DNA from: Chitinimonas sp036961565
GTDB lineage: Bacteria > Pseudomonadota > Gammaproteobacteria > Burkholderiales > Chitinimonadaceae
Direction of reading: 5' to 3'
Length of the DNA: 64,000 bases
Assembly: GCF_036961565.1 (NCBI RefSeq)
Contig: NZ_JBAMDD010000002.1
Location: 310,001-374,000 of the forward strand
This document shows, one piece after another, positions 34,444 through 43,360 of this stretch (the stretch's first letter is position 1; each line of letters opens with the position of its first letter). The notes under the pieces were generated by a model, which was not told where the DNA came from, searched no databases, and was given only the letters and a program-made list of their open reading frames with translations. A program made the translations under genes and the position numbers.

Positions 34444-35478
34444 ATGCAAACCCCGCGCTACTGGCAATCCCGCTTCCCTGCTGCATTGCTGCTGCCGGTG
34501 TCGGCCTTGTTCGGCGGCCTGGCGGCCCTGCGCCGCCTGCTGTATCGCCTGGGGGTGCTGCAGACCCAAAGCCTGCCCTGCCCCCTGGTTGTGGTCGGCA
34601 ACATCACGGCCGGTGGCGCCGGCAAGACGCCCACGGTGCACTACCTGGCGCAGCAACTGCGCGCACGTGGCTGGCAGCCCGGCATCATCAGCCGTGGCTA
34701 TGGCAGCCAGATAACCGGCGTGGCCGAAGTACCCACCAGCGGCGAGGCCAGCCGCTATGGCGACGAACCCCTGCTGCTGGCCCGCACCACCGGCTGCCCC
34801 GTGTTCGTCGGCCGCGACCGCATCGCTGCCGCCCAGGCCTTGCTGGCCGCCTACCCCGCCACCACGGTCTTGCTGTGCGACGACGGCCTGCAGCACTACC
34901 GCCTGGGCCGTGATGTCGAGATCGTGGTGGTCGATGGCAATCGAGGCCTGCAGAACGGCTGGCTGCTACCCGCCGGCCCCCTGCGCGAGCCAGCCAGCCG
35001 GCTGGCGCAGGCCCATGCCATGCTGGTGAATGGCAGCGGTGCAACCAGCCTGCCGGCGCACCCCCAGCGTTTCGATATGGCACTGCAGCCCAGCCAGGCC
35101 TGGCAATTGGCGCAACCCGATCAGCGCCAGCCCCTCAGCCATTTTGCTAACCGGCAGGTAGCCGCCCTGGCCGGCATAGGCCATCCCGAGCGTTTCTTCA
35201 CCACCCTCAGGGCTGCCGGCCTGACCGTGCAGCCCCACCCATTTCCCGACCACCATCACTACAGCGTGGCCGATCTCAACCAGGTGCAGGCCGATATCCG
35301 GCTGGTCACCGAGAAAGATGCCGTCAAGCTAATCGCCCTTTTGTCTGAGGAAGGGCTGGCACACAGTGGTAATATTTGGGTCGTTCCGGTCGAAGCCGCT
35401 ATCGAGCCCGACCTCGCCGACTGGCTGGCCAGCCGGCTCAACGCATTGAAGAGTAAAGATGGACGCCAAACTGCTTGA
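34444..35478 (+). CDS. lpxK: Tetraacyldisaccharide 4'-kinase
   Basis: Phosphorylates the lipid A precursor at the 4' position on the inner membrane. The 344-residue protein has an N-terminal amphipathic/membrane segment, Walker A in NITAGGAGKTPTVHYLA, the base-binding ISRGYGSQ, and CDDGLQHYRLGRDVEIVVVD around the catalytic Asp, all typical of LpxK. GGAGG precedes the ATG. The next gene, ycaR, begins 20 bases inside its 3' end. Confidence 0.95.
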   Translation: MQTPRYWQSRFPAALLLPVSALFGGLAALRRLLYRLGVLQTQSLPCPLVVVGNITAGGAGKTPTVHYLAQQLRARGWQPGIISRGYGSQITGVAEVPTSGEASRYGDEPLLLARTTGCPVFVGRDRIAAAQALLAAYPATTVLLCDDGLQHYRLGRDVEIVVVDGNRGLQNGWLLPAGPLREPASRLAQAHAMLVNGSGATSLPAHPQRFDMALQPSQAWQLAQPDQRQPLSHFANRQVAALAGIGHPERFFTTLRAAGLTVQPHPFPDHHHYSVADLNQVQADIRLVTEKDAVKLIALLSEEGLAHSGNIWVVPVEAAIEPDLADWLASRLNALKSKDGRQTA

Positions 35479-35644
35479 AATCCTAGTCTGCCCTGTGTGC
35501 AAAGGCCCCCTCTACTACGACAAGGGTCGCCAGGAACTGATCTGTCGCGGCGACAGGCTGGCCTTTGCCGTCAAGGACGGCATTCCAGTCATGCTCGAGA
35601 GCGAGGCGCGTGAGCTGCCCGCCGATGAGGAAGTCGGCAAGTGA
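35459..35644 (+). CDS. ycaR: Trm112 family (YcaR-like) small protein
   Basis: A 61-residue Trm112-like protein beginning MDAKLLEILVCPVCKGPLYY and containing DGIPVMLESEAREL, the standard YcaR ending. Only the first CxxC pair and one further cysteine are present, as usual for bacterial members. Its role is unknown, but it is almost always placed between lpxK and kdsB, as here. It overlaps both neighbours. Confidence 0.93.
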   Translation: MDAKLLEILVCPVCKGPLYYDKGRQELICRGDRLAFAVKDGIPVMLESEARELPADEEVGK

Positions 35645-36414
35645 GCTTTATCGCCCTGATTCCGGCGAGGCTGGCCTCCAGCCGCTTCCCCGAGAAGCCG
35701 CTGGCCGATCTTGGCGGCAAGCCCATGGTGATACGCACGGTCGAGCAGGCGCTCAAGAGCGGCGCGCACAGCGTGCATGTGGCGACCGATGACGAGCGTA
35801 TCCGCGCCGTGGTGGCCGAGCATGGCTATTCGGCGGTCATGACTCGGGTGGAGCACAGCTCCGGCACCGAGCGGCTGGCCGAGGTGGCCGATATCCTGGG
35901 CCTGGCCGATGACGCGGCCGTGGTCAACGTACAGGGCGACGAGCCCCTGATCGACCCGGCTCTGATCGACGCGGTGGCGCTTATGTTGCAGCGCGACAAC
36001 AGCTTGCCGATGACCACCGCATGCCACGTCATTGCTGGGGCTGACGAGATGTTCAACCCCAATGTGGTCAAGGTGGTGCTTGACCACAGCGGCCGTGCCC
36101 TCTACTTTAGCCGGGCACCGATTCCCTACGCCCGCGATGCCTTTACCCAGTCGCGCGACGTATTGCCGGCCGACCTACCCGTCTTTCGGCATATAGGCAT
36201 CTATGGCTACCGTGCCGGCTTTTTGCGCCGCTATCGCACGCTTGCACCCTGCGCCCTGGAGCAGTTCGAAGCGCTGGAACAATTGCGCGTGCTCTGGCAC
36301 GGTCACTCCATCGGCGTTACCCAGGTTGCGCATGCCCCCGAAGCGGGTGTGGATACCCCCGCCGATCTGGAACGCGTCCGCCTGCGCTGGGCCGAGCTGA
36401 ACAAACTGAATTAA
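35641..36414 (+). CDS. kdsB: 3-deoxy-manno-octulosonate cytidylyltransferase
   Basis: Activates Kdo as CMP-Kdo for lipopolysaccharide core synthesis. The 257-residue protein starts with GTG overlapping the ycaR stop (GTGA). Motifs: IALIPARLASSRFPEKPLAD with the CTP-binding loop, VHVATDDERI, VNVQGDEPLI with the metal-binding Asp, and FRHIGIYGYR. Length is normal. Confidence 0.95.
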   Translation: MSFIALIPARLASSRFPEKPLADLGGKPMVIRTVEQALKSGAHSVHVATDDERIRAVVAEHGYSAVMTRVEHSSGTERLAEVADILGLADDAAVVNVQGDEPLIDPALIDAVALMLQRDNSLPMTTACHVIAGADEMFNPNVVKVVLDHSGRALYFSRAPIPYARDAFTQSRDVLPADLPVFRHIGIYGYRAGFLRRYRTLAPCALEQFEALEQLRVLWHGHSIGVTQVAHAPEAGVDTPADLERVRLRWAELNKLN

Positions 36415-36434
36415 CCAAAACCTGGAACCCCACG

Positions 36435-37091
36435 ATGCGACTGATACTGTTAGGTGCCCCCGGCGCTGGTAAGGGCACTCAAGCCAACTTCATCAAGGAA
36501 AAATTCGGCATTCCGCAGATTTCGACCGGCGACATGCTGCGTGCTGCCGTCAAGGCCGGCACCCCGCTGGGTCTGGAAGCCAAGGCCATCATGGATGCCG
36601 GCGGCCTGGTCCGCGACGACATCATCATCGGCCTGGTGAAGGAACGTATCGCCCAGCCCGATTGCGCCAACGGCTTTCTGTTCGACGGCTTCCCCCGCAC
36701 CATCCCCCAGGCCGATGCCATGAAGGCGGCCGGCGTGGATATCGACTACGTGGTCGAGATCGATGTGCCCGATAGCGAGATCCTCGAGCGCATTACCGGC
36801 CGCCGCGTGCACCCCGGCTCCGGCCGCGTCTACCACGTCAAGTTCGCCCCGCCCAAGGCAGCCGACCAGGATGACGAAACCGGCGAAGCACTGGTGCAAC
36901 GCGACGACGACAAGGAAGAAGTGGTGAAGAAGCGCCTGGCGGTCTACCACGAGCAAACCGAGGTGCTGGTGAGCTACTACGGCGAACTGGCCCGCTCCGG
37001 CGATGCCAAGGCACCCAAGTACGTCAAGGTGGCCGGCGTCGGCGCCGTTGATGCCATCCGCGACAATGTGTTCAAGTCGCTGGGCGTATAA
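36435..37091 (+). CDS. adk: Adenylate kinase
   Basis: Interconverts AMP, ADP and ATP. The 218-residue long form has the P-loop LLGAPGAGKGTQ, the AMP-binding QISTGDMLRAAVK, GFLFDGFPRTIPQADAM and a LID domain without the zinc cysteines (VHPGSGRVYHVKFAPPKA). It follows kdsB by 20 bases and is ended by a strong terminator. Confidence 0.97.
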   Translation: MRLILLGAPGAGKGTQANFIKEKFGIPQISTGDMLRAAVKAGTPLGLEAKAIMDAGGLVRDDIIIGLVKERIAQPDCANGFLFDGFPRTIPQADAMKAAGVDIDYVVEIDVPDSEILERITGRRVHPGSGRVYHVKFAPPKAADQDDETGEALVQRDDDKEEVVKKRLAVYHEQTEVLVSYYGELARSGDAKAPKYVKVAGVGAVDAIRDNVFKSLGV

Positions 37092-37116
37092 AGCCCGGTA
37101 GACAGACCACACATCG

Positions 37117-37147
37117 AACAGGCGGGCCATCCCGCCTGTTTTGTTTT
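37117..37147 (+). terminator. Rho-independent terminator after adk
   Basis: AACAGGCGGG and CCCGCCTGTT form a 10-bp stem with a CCAT loop, followed by TTGTTTT. It ends just before the FosA-like gene. Confidence 0.93.
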
Positions 37148-37153
37148 CCCGCC

Positions 37154-37549
37154 ATGCTGACACAGCTAAACCACCTTACCCTGGCCGTGCGCGACCTGGA
37201 TCGCGCCTTCCGCTTCTATGTCGATCTGCTGGGCGCCAGGCCACATGCCCGCTGGGACCAAGGCGCCTACCTCAGCATTGGCGCGCTGTGGCTATGCCTG
37301 TCGCGGGATCAGGCACCGACTACCGCCAGTTACACCCATTACGCCTTCACCGTTGCGGATTACGCGCAAGCTGTCCAGACCCTGCGCCAAGCCGGCGTGG
37401 TGGAGTGGAAGGTGAACCTCAGCGAGGGTGATTCGCTCTACTTTCTCGACCCCGACGGTCACAAACTGGAAATCCACGATGGCGACATGGCCAACAGGCT
37501 GGCAAGCTGTCGCACCCACCCCTATGCCGGCATGGTGTTCTTCGACTGA
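37154..37549 (+). CDS. fosA: FosA-family glutathione transferase (fosfomycin resistance type)
   Basis: A 131-residue vicinal-oxygen-chelate enzyme that would add glutathione to fosfomycin. It matches FosA along its whole length as I recall that family: LNHLTLAVRDLDRAFRFYVD, HARWDQGAYLSIGALWLCLS, SYTHYAF, then SLYFLDPDGHKLEIHDGD and YAGMVFFD. Metal ligands are H7, H62 and E106; fosfomycin-contacting residues T9, K86, S90, S94, Y96 and R120 all have counterparts. It sits in core-gene surroundings, not on a mobile element, so it is probably an intrinsic gene. Confidence 0.9.
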   Translation: MLTQLNHLTLAVRDLDRAFRFYVDLLGARPHARWDQGAYLSIGALWLCLSRDQAPTTASYTHYAFTVADYAQAVQTLRQAGVVEWKVNLSEGDSLYFLDPDGHKLEIHDGDMANRLASCRTHPYAGMVFFD

Positions 37550-37558
37550 GGCAAAACG

Positions 37559-38179
37559 ATGTATCGCGGCGAACGTTTCAACAGCATCACCCACCTGACC
37601 GGCTCTGCCTTGGCGATTGCCGGTGCGGCCGTGCTGATCACGCTGGCCTCGCTGCAGGGCGATGCCTGGAAGATCGTCAGCTCCGCCATCTATGGCAGCA
37701 TGCTGATCGTGCTCTATCTGGGTTCCACGCTCTACCACAGCATCAAGGGCCCCAAGGCCAAGGCTGTGCTGCAGAAGATAGACCACTGCGCCATCTACCT
37801 GCTGATTGCTGGCACCTACACCCCCTTTACCCTGGTCACCCTGCGCGGCCCCTGGGGCTGGACACTGTTTGGCCTGAGCTGGGGCCTGGCCATATTCGGC
37901 ATCGTACAGGAGCTGACACTGGGGCGCCGCACCCGCATCCTGTCCATGATCCTCTACGTGGTCATGGGCTGGCTGATCGTCATCGGCATCAAGCCCCTGA
38001 TCGCCAACCTGCCCACTGCCGGCCTGGCCTGGCTGGCTGGTGGCGGCCTGATCTACAGCGCCGGTATCTACTTTTTCCTCAACGACGAGCGCGTTCCGCA
38101 CTATCACGGCATCTGGCATCTGTTCGTACTGGGCGGCAGCCTCTGCCAGTACATCAGCATCCTGTTCTATGTGAACTAG
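37559..38179 (+). CDS. Hemolysin III family membrane protein
   Basis: A 206-residue seven-helix membrane protein of the YqfA/HlyIII group, related to PAQR receptors. Signatures are ERFNSITHLTGSALAIAGAA, YHSIKGPKAKAVLQKIDHCA, AGTYTPFTL and the C-terminal HYHGIWHLFVLGGSLCQYIS; the conserved histidines and Asp would bind zinc. Despite the family name, haemolysis is not generally shown. GAGG precedes the start, ten bases after fosA, so the two may be cotranscribed. Confidence 0.92.
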   Translation: MYRGERFNSITHLTGSALAIAGAAVLITLASLQGDAWKIVSSAIYGSMLIVLYLGSTLYHSIKGPKAKAVLQKIDHCAIYLLIAGTYTPFTLVTLRGPWGWTLFGLSWGLAIFGIVQELTLGRRTRILSMILYVVMGWLIVIGIKPLIANLPTAGLAWLAGGGLIYSAGIYFFLNDERVPHYHGIWHLFVLGGSLCQYISILFYVN

Positions 38180-38247
38180 CCCCCGCTGCCAACATGGCAT
38201 CCGGCAAACGACCGTCAGCCCAAGCGGCGGGGCAGGCTGATTCCGAC

Positions 38248-38253
38248 TACAAT
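38248..38253 (+). promoter_or_regulatory. Putative -10 box of the START-like gene
   Basis: TACAAT stands 31 bases before the ATG at 38285. No good -35 hexamer was seen, so the assignment is tentative. Confidence 0.35.
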
Positions 38254-38284
38254 GCGGCCGTTCCCGTCATGGTCTGGAGCCACT

Positions 38285-38875
38285 ATGCGCCGCCTGTTGC
38301 TTGCCACCCTGCTAAGCCTTGCCCCCCTTGCCGCGACGGCAGCCGAGAGCGGCATAGAACTGACAGCCCAGATCAAGGCCCCACTGGCGGATGTCTGGCA
38401 GGCCTGGACTACCAACGAAGGCATTAGCGGCTTCTTTGCCCCGGAAGCGCGGGTGGAAGCGAAACCAGGTGGCCCCTTCGAGATATACATGAACCCCTAT
38501 GCCGCAGCCGGCCTGAAAGGCGCCGACGACATGCGGGTACTGGCGGTCGAGCCGCAAAAACTGCTGTCCTTTACCTGGAACGCCCCGCCGCACCTGCCCC
38601 AGGCCCGGCAGCAGCGCACCGTGGTGATACTGCGCTTTGCCGCCGAGGCAGACGGCACCCGCCTGAGCCTGAGCCACCTGGGCTGGGGCAGCGACGGCGA
38701 ATGGCCCAAGGCCCGTGCCTATTTCGAAAAGGCCTGGCCCAATGTGCTGGCCAACCTGCAAAAACGCTTCGAGACCGGCAAACCCTATGACTGGACCGAA
38801 TGGCGCGCCCAGTTGCAGCGCTATCAGGCCGCCGAGGCAGCCAAGCAGGCCGAAGCCGGCAAGACACAACCCTAA
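38285..38875 (+). CDS. Exported SRPBCC (START-like, AHSA1-type) protein
   Basis: A 196-residue protein with a signal peptide (LLATLLSLAPLAATAAE) and an AHSA1-like hydrophobic ligand-binding domain: APLADVWQAWTTNEGISGFF, ARVEAKPGGPFEIYMNP, LSFTWNAPPH and LSLSHLGWGSDGEWPKARAY. The C-terminal tail is Ala/Gln-rich. Exported members are uncommon; the ligand is unknown. Confidence 0.85.
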   Translation: MRRLLLATLLSLAPLAATAAESGIELTAQIKAPLADVWQAWTTNEGISGFFAPEARVEAKPGGPFEIYMNPYAAAGLKGADDMRVLAVEPQKLLSFTWNAPPHLPQARQQRTVVILRFAAEADGTRLSLSHLGWGSDGEWPKARAYFEKAWPNVLANLQKRFETGKPYDWTEWRAQLQRYQAAEAAKQAEAGKTQP

Positions 38876-39001
38876 TCAGCACTGCCCTGGCGTCTGCCGC
38901 CAAGCTACGCGACAGCGTGGTTCGCCGGCAGGACACACCGGGCGGTGCATCGCATCCTGGGGCAATCACTGCCCCCGCAACCTCTCTCCGGAGTTTTCTG
39001 C

Positions 39002-40261
39002 ATGACCGTGAAGAACGCTTTCTATGCCCAGTCGGGCGGTGTCACCGCCGTGATCAACGCCTCCGCTGCTGGCGTCATCGAGACCGCGCGCCAGCATGGC
39101 GACAAGATAGGCAAGGTTTACGCCGGCCGTAACGGCATCATAGGCGCGCTCACCGAAGACCTGATCGATACCTCGCTGGAGAGCGCCGAGGATATCGCCC
39201 GCCTCAAGCACACCCCATCCGGCGCCTTTGGCTCCTGCCGTTACAAGCTCAAGAGCCTGGAAACCCACCGCGAGCAGTACGAGCGCCTGATCGAAGTGTT
39301 CAAGGCCCACGATATCGGCTACTTCTTCTACAACGGTGGCGGCGATTCGGCCGATACCTGCTACAAGGTGGCGCAGCTGTCCGAGAAGATGGGCTACCCC
39401 ATCCAGGCCATCCATGTGCCCAAGACCGTGGACAATGACCTGCCCATCACCGACTGCTGCCCCGGCTTTGGCTCCGTCGCCAAGTATGTGGCCACCAGCA
39501 TCCGCGAGGCTGGCTACGACGTCGCCTCCATGGCCAAGACCTCCACCAAGGTCTTCATCCTCGAAGTCATGGGCCGCCATGCAGGCTGGATCACCGCCGC
39601 CTGCGGCCTGGCCAGCGAAGCCGCTGGCGAAGGCCCCCACATCCTACTGTTCCCCGAGGTGGAGTTCGACGAGGCGGCCTTCCTCGCCAAGGTCAAGGCT
39701 ACGGTCGAGCAATACGATCACTGCGTCATCGGCGTCTCCGAGGGCATCAAGAACCAGCAGGGCCAGTTCCTGTCCGAAACCGGCCTGAAAGACGCTTTCG
39801 GCCACGCCCAACTGGGTGGCGTCGCCCCCACCATCGCCCAGCTGGTCAAGGACAAGCTCGGCTACAAGTATCACTGGGCAGTGGCCGATTACCTGCAGCG
39901 CGCCGCCCGCCACATCGCCAGCAAGACCGACGTGGAACAGGCCTACGCCCTGGGCAAGGCTGCCGTCGAGATGGCACTGGCCGGCAAGAATTCGGTCATG
40001 CCGGCCATTCGCCGCCTGAGTGACGCGCCCTACCAGTGGGATATCGCCGAGGCGCCACTGTCCCAGGTCGCCAATGTGGAGAAGTTCATGCCGCGCGACT
40101 TCATCACCGAAGACGGCTTCCATATCACCGAGGCTTGCCGACGCTACCTGTCGCCGCTGATCGCCGGCGAGGACTACCCGCCCTTCCGCAACGGCCTGCC
40201 TGACTACGTCCGCCTGAAAAACCTGGCGGTGGCGCGCAAGCTGGCGGAATTCAAGCTCTGA
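39002..40261 (+). CDS. pfp: Pyrophosphate-dependent 6-phosphofructokinase
   Basis: Phosphorylates fructose 6-phosphate with PPi, reversibly, linking glycolysis and gluconeogenesis. In this 419-residue PfkA-fold protein the phosphoryl-donor loop reads NGGGDSADT, with D115 where ATP enzymes have Gly, and PKTVDNDLP has K141 where they have Gly; both changes are the accepted marks of PPi specificity. FILEVMGRHAGWI holds the substrate-binding MGR motif. GGAG precedes the ATG. The GTP-dependent PEP carboxykinase gene two loci on fits a gluconeogenic context. Confidence 0.92.
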   Translation: MTVKNAFYAQSGGVTAVINASAAGVIETARQHGDKIGKVYAGRNGIIGALTEDLIDTSLESAEDIARLKHTPSGAFGSCRYKLKSLETHREQYERLIEVFKAHDIGYFFYNGGGDSADTCYKVAQLSEKMGYPIQAIHVPKTVDNDLPITDCCPGFGSVAKYVATSIREAGYDVASMAKTSTKVFILEVMGRHAGWITAACGLASEAAGEGPHILLFPEVEFDEAAFLAKVKATVEQYDHCVIGVSEGIKNQQGQFLSETGLKDAFGHAQLGGVAPTIAQLVKDKLGYKYHWAVADYLQRAARHIASKTDVEQAYALGKAAVEMALAGKNSVMPAIRRLSDAPYQWDIAEAPLSQVANVEKFMPRDFITEDGFHITEACRRYLSPLIAGEDYPPFRNGLPDYVRLKNLAVARKLAEFKL

Positions 40262-40280
40262 AATAGACTCTAAGCCCAAA

Positions 40281-40309
40281 CAGGCACATGTAATAGTTCC
40301 ATGTGCCTG
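40281..40309. repeat. Inverted repeat between pfp and ycgR
   Basis: CAGGCACATG and CATGTGCCTG are perfect 10-base inverted arms around nine bases, about 20 bases after the pfp stop. No U-tract follows on the plus strand. It could be a weak terminator or an operator for the next gene. Confidence 0.5.
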
Positions 40310-40342
40310 GAAGCGCCATTGCCGGATGTCTACAATCAGACC

Positions 40343-41122
40343 ATGAAGACCGCCCTGCCCCCTTTGATGACCGACGAGTTGCCGCTGCGCATCGAACCCG
40401 CCGAGCTGGCCGATGCCGATCAGTTGCGGCTGACGACGGCTGGGGAAATCCAGCGCTTGCTGCTGCAGTTGTGCGAGCACCATGAACTGGTCAGCTTGTA
40501 TGTGGACGACAGCGACCAATTCGGTCTTTCCATGGCCCTGGCAGTCGATCAGGGCAGGTTGATCCTGGACCTGCCCCACGGCCATTTCAAGGACCAGATA
40601 CTGGCCGTGGAGCAACTGTATTGCACCTCGGCCCTCAGCCACGTCAAGGTCCAGTTCACTGCCCGCTCCCCCAGGCTGGTGGAGTGGCAAGGCAAGCCGG
40701 CACTGGCGGTCACCCAGCCCACGGAGGCCCTGCGCCTGCAGCGGCGCGACTTCTACCGGCTGATCGTACCGCTGGCCCAGCCACTCTCCTGCTATGTCCC
40801 CCTGGGGCATGGCGAGGACTTCGAGATCTCGCTGGCCGATATCAGCGTGGGGGGCATAGGCATCATTGGCTACGTGCCCGGCCTGCGCATGGATGCCGGC
40901 CGCCAGTACCACGGAATACGCATAGAGCTACCTGACACCGGCACCGTCATGGCCGATGTGGAAATGCGCTCCAGCTTTGAGATCACCCTCAAGAACGGCA
41001 TACACACCATACGCACCGGTGCCCAGTTCATCCACCTGTCCAGCGCCAACCAGACCCTGATACAGCGCTACATCACCAAGGTCGAGCGCGAGCGCATCGC
41101 CAAATCCCAGCGCCTGGACTAG
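40343..41122 (+). CDS. ycgR: Flagellar brake protein YcgR-type (PilZ)
   Basis: A c-di-GMP receptor that slows flagellar rotation. The 259-residue protein has the YcgR N-terminal domain (residues about 10-125) and a PilZ domain. The c-di-GMP motifs are RRDFYR (R135xxxR139) and DISVGG (D166, S168, G171). It suggests flagellar motility, in line with the chemoreceptor at 5.5 kb. A TACAAT sits only seven bases before the ATG, so it is unlikely to be the promoter. Confidence 0.92.
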   Translation: MKTALPPLMTDELPLRIEPAELADADQLRLTTAGEIQRLLLQLCEHHELVSLYVDDSDQFGLSMALAVDQGRLILDLPHGHFKDQILAVEQLYCTSALSHVKVQFTARSPRLVEWQGKPALAVTQPTEALRLQRRDFYRLIVPLAQPLSCYVPLGHGEDFEISLADISVGGIGIIGYVPGLRMDAGRQYHGIRIELPDTGTVMADVEMRSSFEITLKNGIHTIRTGAQFIHLSSANQTLIQRYITKVERERIAKSQRLD

Positions 41123-41171
41123 GCGCGGCCCCCACCACACAGCGCCTCGCACGCCCGCCCGGCGCAAGAAA

Positions 41172-41196
41172 AAAGGCCGCTCCAGGAGCGGCCTTT
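41172..41196. terminator. Bidirectional terminator between ycgR and pckG
   Basis: AAAGGCCGCT pairs with AGCGGCCTTT around CCAGG, with A-run and T-rich flanks on either side. It serves two convergent genes. Confidence 0.85.
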
Positions 41197-41218
41197 ACTT
41201 TGCGGTTAGCAGTGCAAC

Positions 41219-43042
41219 TTAGCCTGCCAGCGCCTCACTCAGTTGGCTGCGCTTGTCGGCCAGCTGCTTGGGCAGCTTGTCGGCCAGCTTGGCAAACCAC
41301 TCGGCATGGGCTGCCACCTCGGCCCGCCAGGCCTCAATGTCCACCTGCATCAGGGCATCAAACTGCGCCGTGGTCATGTCGTCGAGGCCAGTCCAGTCCA
41401 GATCGGCATACGATGGCATCCAGCCCAGCACGGTCTCGCGCGCCTGCGCCTTGCCTTGCACCCGGCCGACTATCCACTCCAGCACCCGCATGTTCTCGCC
41501 AAACCCAGGCCACAGGAACTTGCCATCCTCACCCACGCGGAACCAGTTGACGCAGAAGATGCCGGGCGCGTGTGCCAGCCTGTCGCCCATCTTCAGCCAA
41601 TGGTCGAAGTAATCGCCCATGTGGTAGCCGCAGAAGGGCAGCATGGCAAACGGGTCGCGCCGCGTCTGGCCCTGGGCACCCATGGCGGCTGCCGTGGTCT
41701 CAGACCCCATGGTCGCTGCCATGTAGACACCTTCGCTCCAGCCAGCGGCTTCGGACACCAGCGGCACGGTGGACGAGCGACGGCCACCAAAGATAAAGGC
41801 CGAAATAGGCACGCCATTCGCATCATCCCAGGCGGCATCCAGCGAAGGACACTGGCTGGCCGCCACGGTGAAGCGGGCATTGGGATGGGCAGCCTTGCGG
41901 CCGGTTTCCCGACCGATTTCCGGCGTCCAGTCCTTGCCCTGCCAGTCGATCAGGTGGGCTGGCGCCTCCTTGCTCATGCCCTCCCACCACACGTCGCCAT
42001 CATCAGTCAGCGCCACATTGGTGAAGATCACATTCTGCTTGAGCATGGCCATGGCGTTGGGATTGGACTTCTCCGAAGTCCCCGGCGCCACGCCAAAGTA
42101 ACCGTTCTCGGGATTGATGGCATACAACCGGCCATCGCTGCCGGGCTTGATCCAGGCAATGTCATCGCCCACGGTCGTCACCTTCCAGCCCTGGTAGGCC
42201 TTGGGCGGGATCAGCATGGCAAAGTTGGTCTTGCCGCAGGCACTGGGGAAGGCCGCTGCCACATAGGATTTTTCACCTGCCGGGCTTTCCACGCCCAATA
42301 TCAGCATGTGCTCAGCCAGCCAACCCTGGTCGCGGCCCATGGTAGAGGCAATACGCAGGGCAAAGCACTTCTTGCCCAGCAAGGCATTGCCGCCATAGCC
42401 CGAACCATAAGACCAGATCTCGCGGGTCTCAGGGAAATGTACGATGTACTTGGTGTCCTTGTTGCACGGCCAGGCCACATCCGCCTGGCCAGCCGCCAGG
42501 GGCGCACCCACGGTATGCACACACGGCACAAAGGCGCCATCCTTGCCCAGCACGTCGTAAACCGCACGCCCCATACGGGTCATCACACGCATGGAGGCGA
42601 CCACATAGGGCGAATCGGTCAGCTCAATGCCAATGTGGGCAATATGCGAGCCCAGCGGGCCCATGCTGAACGGAATCACATACAGGGTACGGCCACGCAT
42701 GCAGCCATCGAACAGGCCATCCAGCGTCTGCCGCATCTGGGCTGGCGCCATCCAGTTATTGTTGGGGCCGGCATCCGCCTCTTGCTCGGCACAGACAAAA
42801 GTACGGTCTTCCACCCGCGCCACGTCGGAAGGGTCCGAGAACGCAGCATAAGAGTTCGCCCGCTTCTCCGGGTTCAGCTTCACCAGCGTGCCCGCCGCCA
42901 CCATCTGCGCCAGCAAGGCTTCGTTCTCGGCATCGGAACCGTCCACCCAGTGGATGCGATCAGGCTTGGTCAGTGCGGCAACCTTGGACACCCATTCAAG
43001 CAGGGCGGCGTGCTGTATGTAGTCGGGGGGAGTGAACTGCAT
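41219..43042 (-). CDS. pckG: Phosphoenolpyruvate carboxykinase (GTP)
   Basis: Converts oxaloacetate and GTP to PEP, the entry step of gluconeogenesis. The 607-residue protein has the GTP-PEPCK hallmarks: GRTLYVIPFSMGPLGSHIAH, the P-loop region AAFPSACGKTNFAML with the hyper-reactive cysteine, GDDIAWIKPG and FGGRRSSTVPLV. GAGGT precedes ATG 43042. It is monocistronic between two terminators. Confidence 0.97.
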   Translation of the reverse strand: MQFTPPDYIQHAALLEWVSKVAALTKPDRIHWVDGSDAENEALLAQMVAAGTLVKLNPEKRANSYAAFSDPSDVARVEDRTFVCAEQEADAGPNNNWMAPAQMRQTLDGLFDGCMRGRTLYVIPFSMGPLGSHIAHIGIELTDSPYVVASMRVMTRMGRAVYDVLGKDGAFVPCVHTVGAPLAAGQADVAWPCNKDTKYIVHFPETREIWSYGSGYGGNALLGKKCFALRIASTMGRDQGWLAEHMLILGVESPAGEKSYVAAAFPSACGKTNFAMLIPPKAYQGWKVTTVGDDIAWIKPGSDGRLYAINPENGYFGVAPGTSEKSNPNAMAMLKQNVIFTNVALTDDGDVWWEGMSKEAPAHLIDWQGKDWTPEIGRETGRKAAHPNARFTVAASQCPSLDAAWDDANGVPISAFIFGGRRSSTVPLVSEAAGWSEGVYMAATMGSETTAAAMGAQGQTRRDPFAMLPFCGYHMGDYFDHWLKMGDRLAHAPGIFCVNWFRVGEDGKFLWPGFGENMRVLEWIVGRVQGKAQARETVLGWMPSYADLDWTGLDDMTTAQFDALMQVDIEAWRAEVAAHAEWFAKLADKLPKQLADKRSQLSEALAG

Positions 43043-43360
43043 AGGGTGACCTCGGGTATGGAATCTTGCATGCCTGTAACAAAAGTCAGGCAAAAGCGAA
43101 AAATCGGCCCGTAATTGTCGCAAATTCAGCGCCATTAGTCGTCAGAAAAGTAGTTACACGGTATCTGACTACATTTTCAGATCAACTATTACCGTACCGC
43201 CTTGATTCATGGGGTACAAAACCCAATCACAAGACAACCAAGCAGTTGCTCGGTTGAAACTACACTACAAAATCTTGCTCAGCCCAGTCATGCATCTGAG
43301 GCGGCAATGCAAAACCCCCGGCAAGCCGGGGGTCGAAGGTATTGCAAACCCTAGAAACGC
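43043..43360. other. pckG upstream region and receptor 3' end
   Basis: These 318 bases hold the pckG promoter region, AT-rich at 43140-43260, without a convincing -35/-10 pair, and the terminator of the neighbouring receptor gene. A loose inverted repeat GTAGT...ACTAC lies at 43151-43173. No gene was found. Confidence 0.5.
43311..43333 (-). terminator. Rho-independent terminator of the first receptor gene
   Basis: On the minus strand ACCCCCGGC and GCCGGGGGT form a 9-bp stem with a two-base centre, followed by TTTT. Confidence 0.88.

Noticed and set aside
40331..40336. TACAAT as ycgR promoter
   Set aside because: It ends seven bases before the ATG and lacks a -35 at proper spacing.
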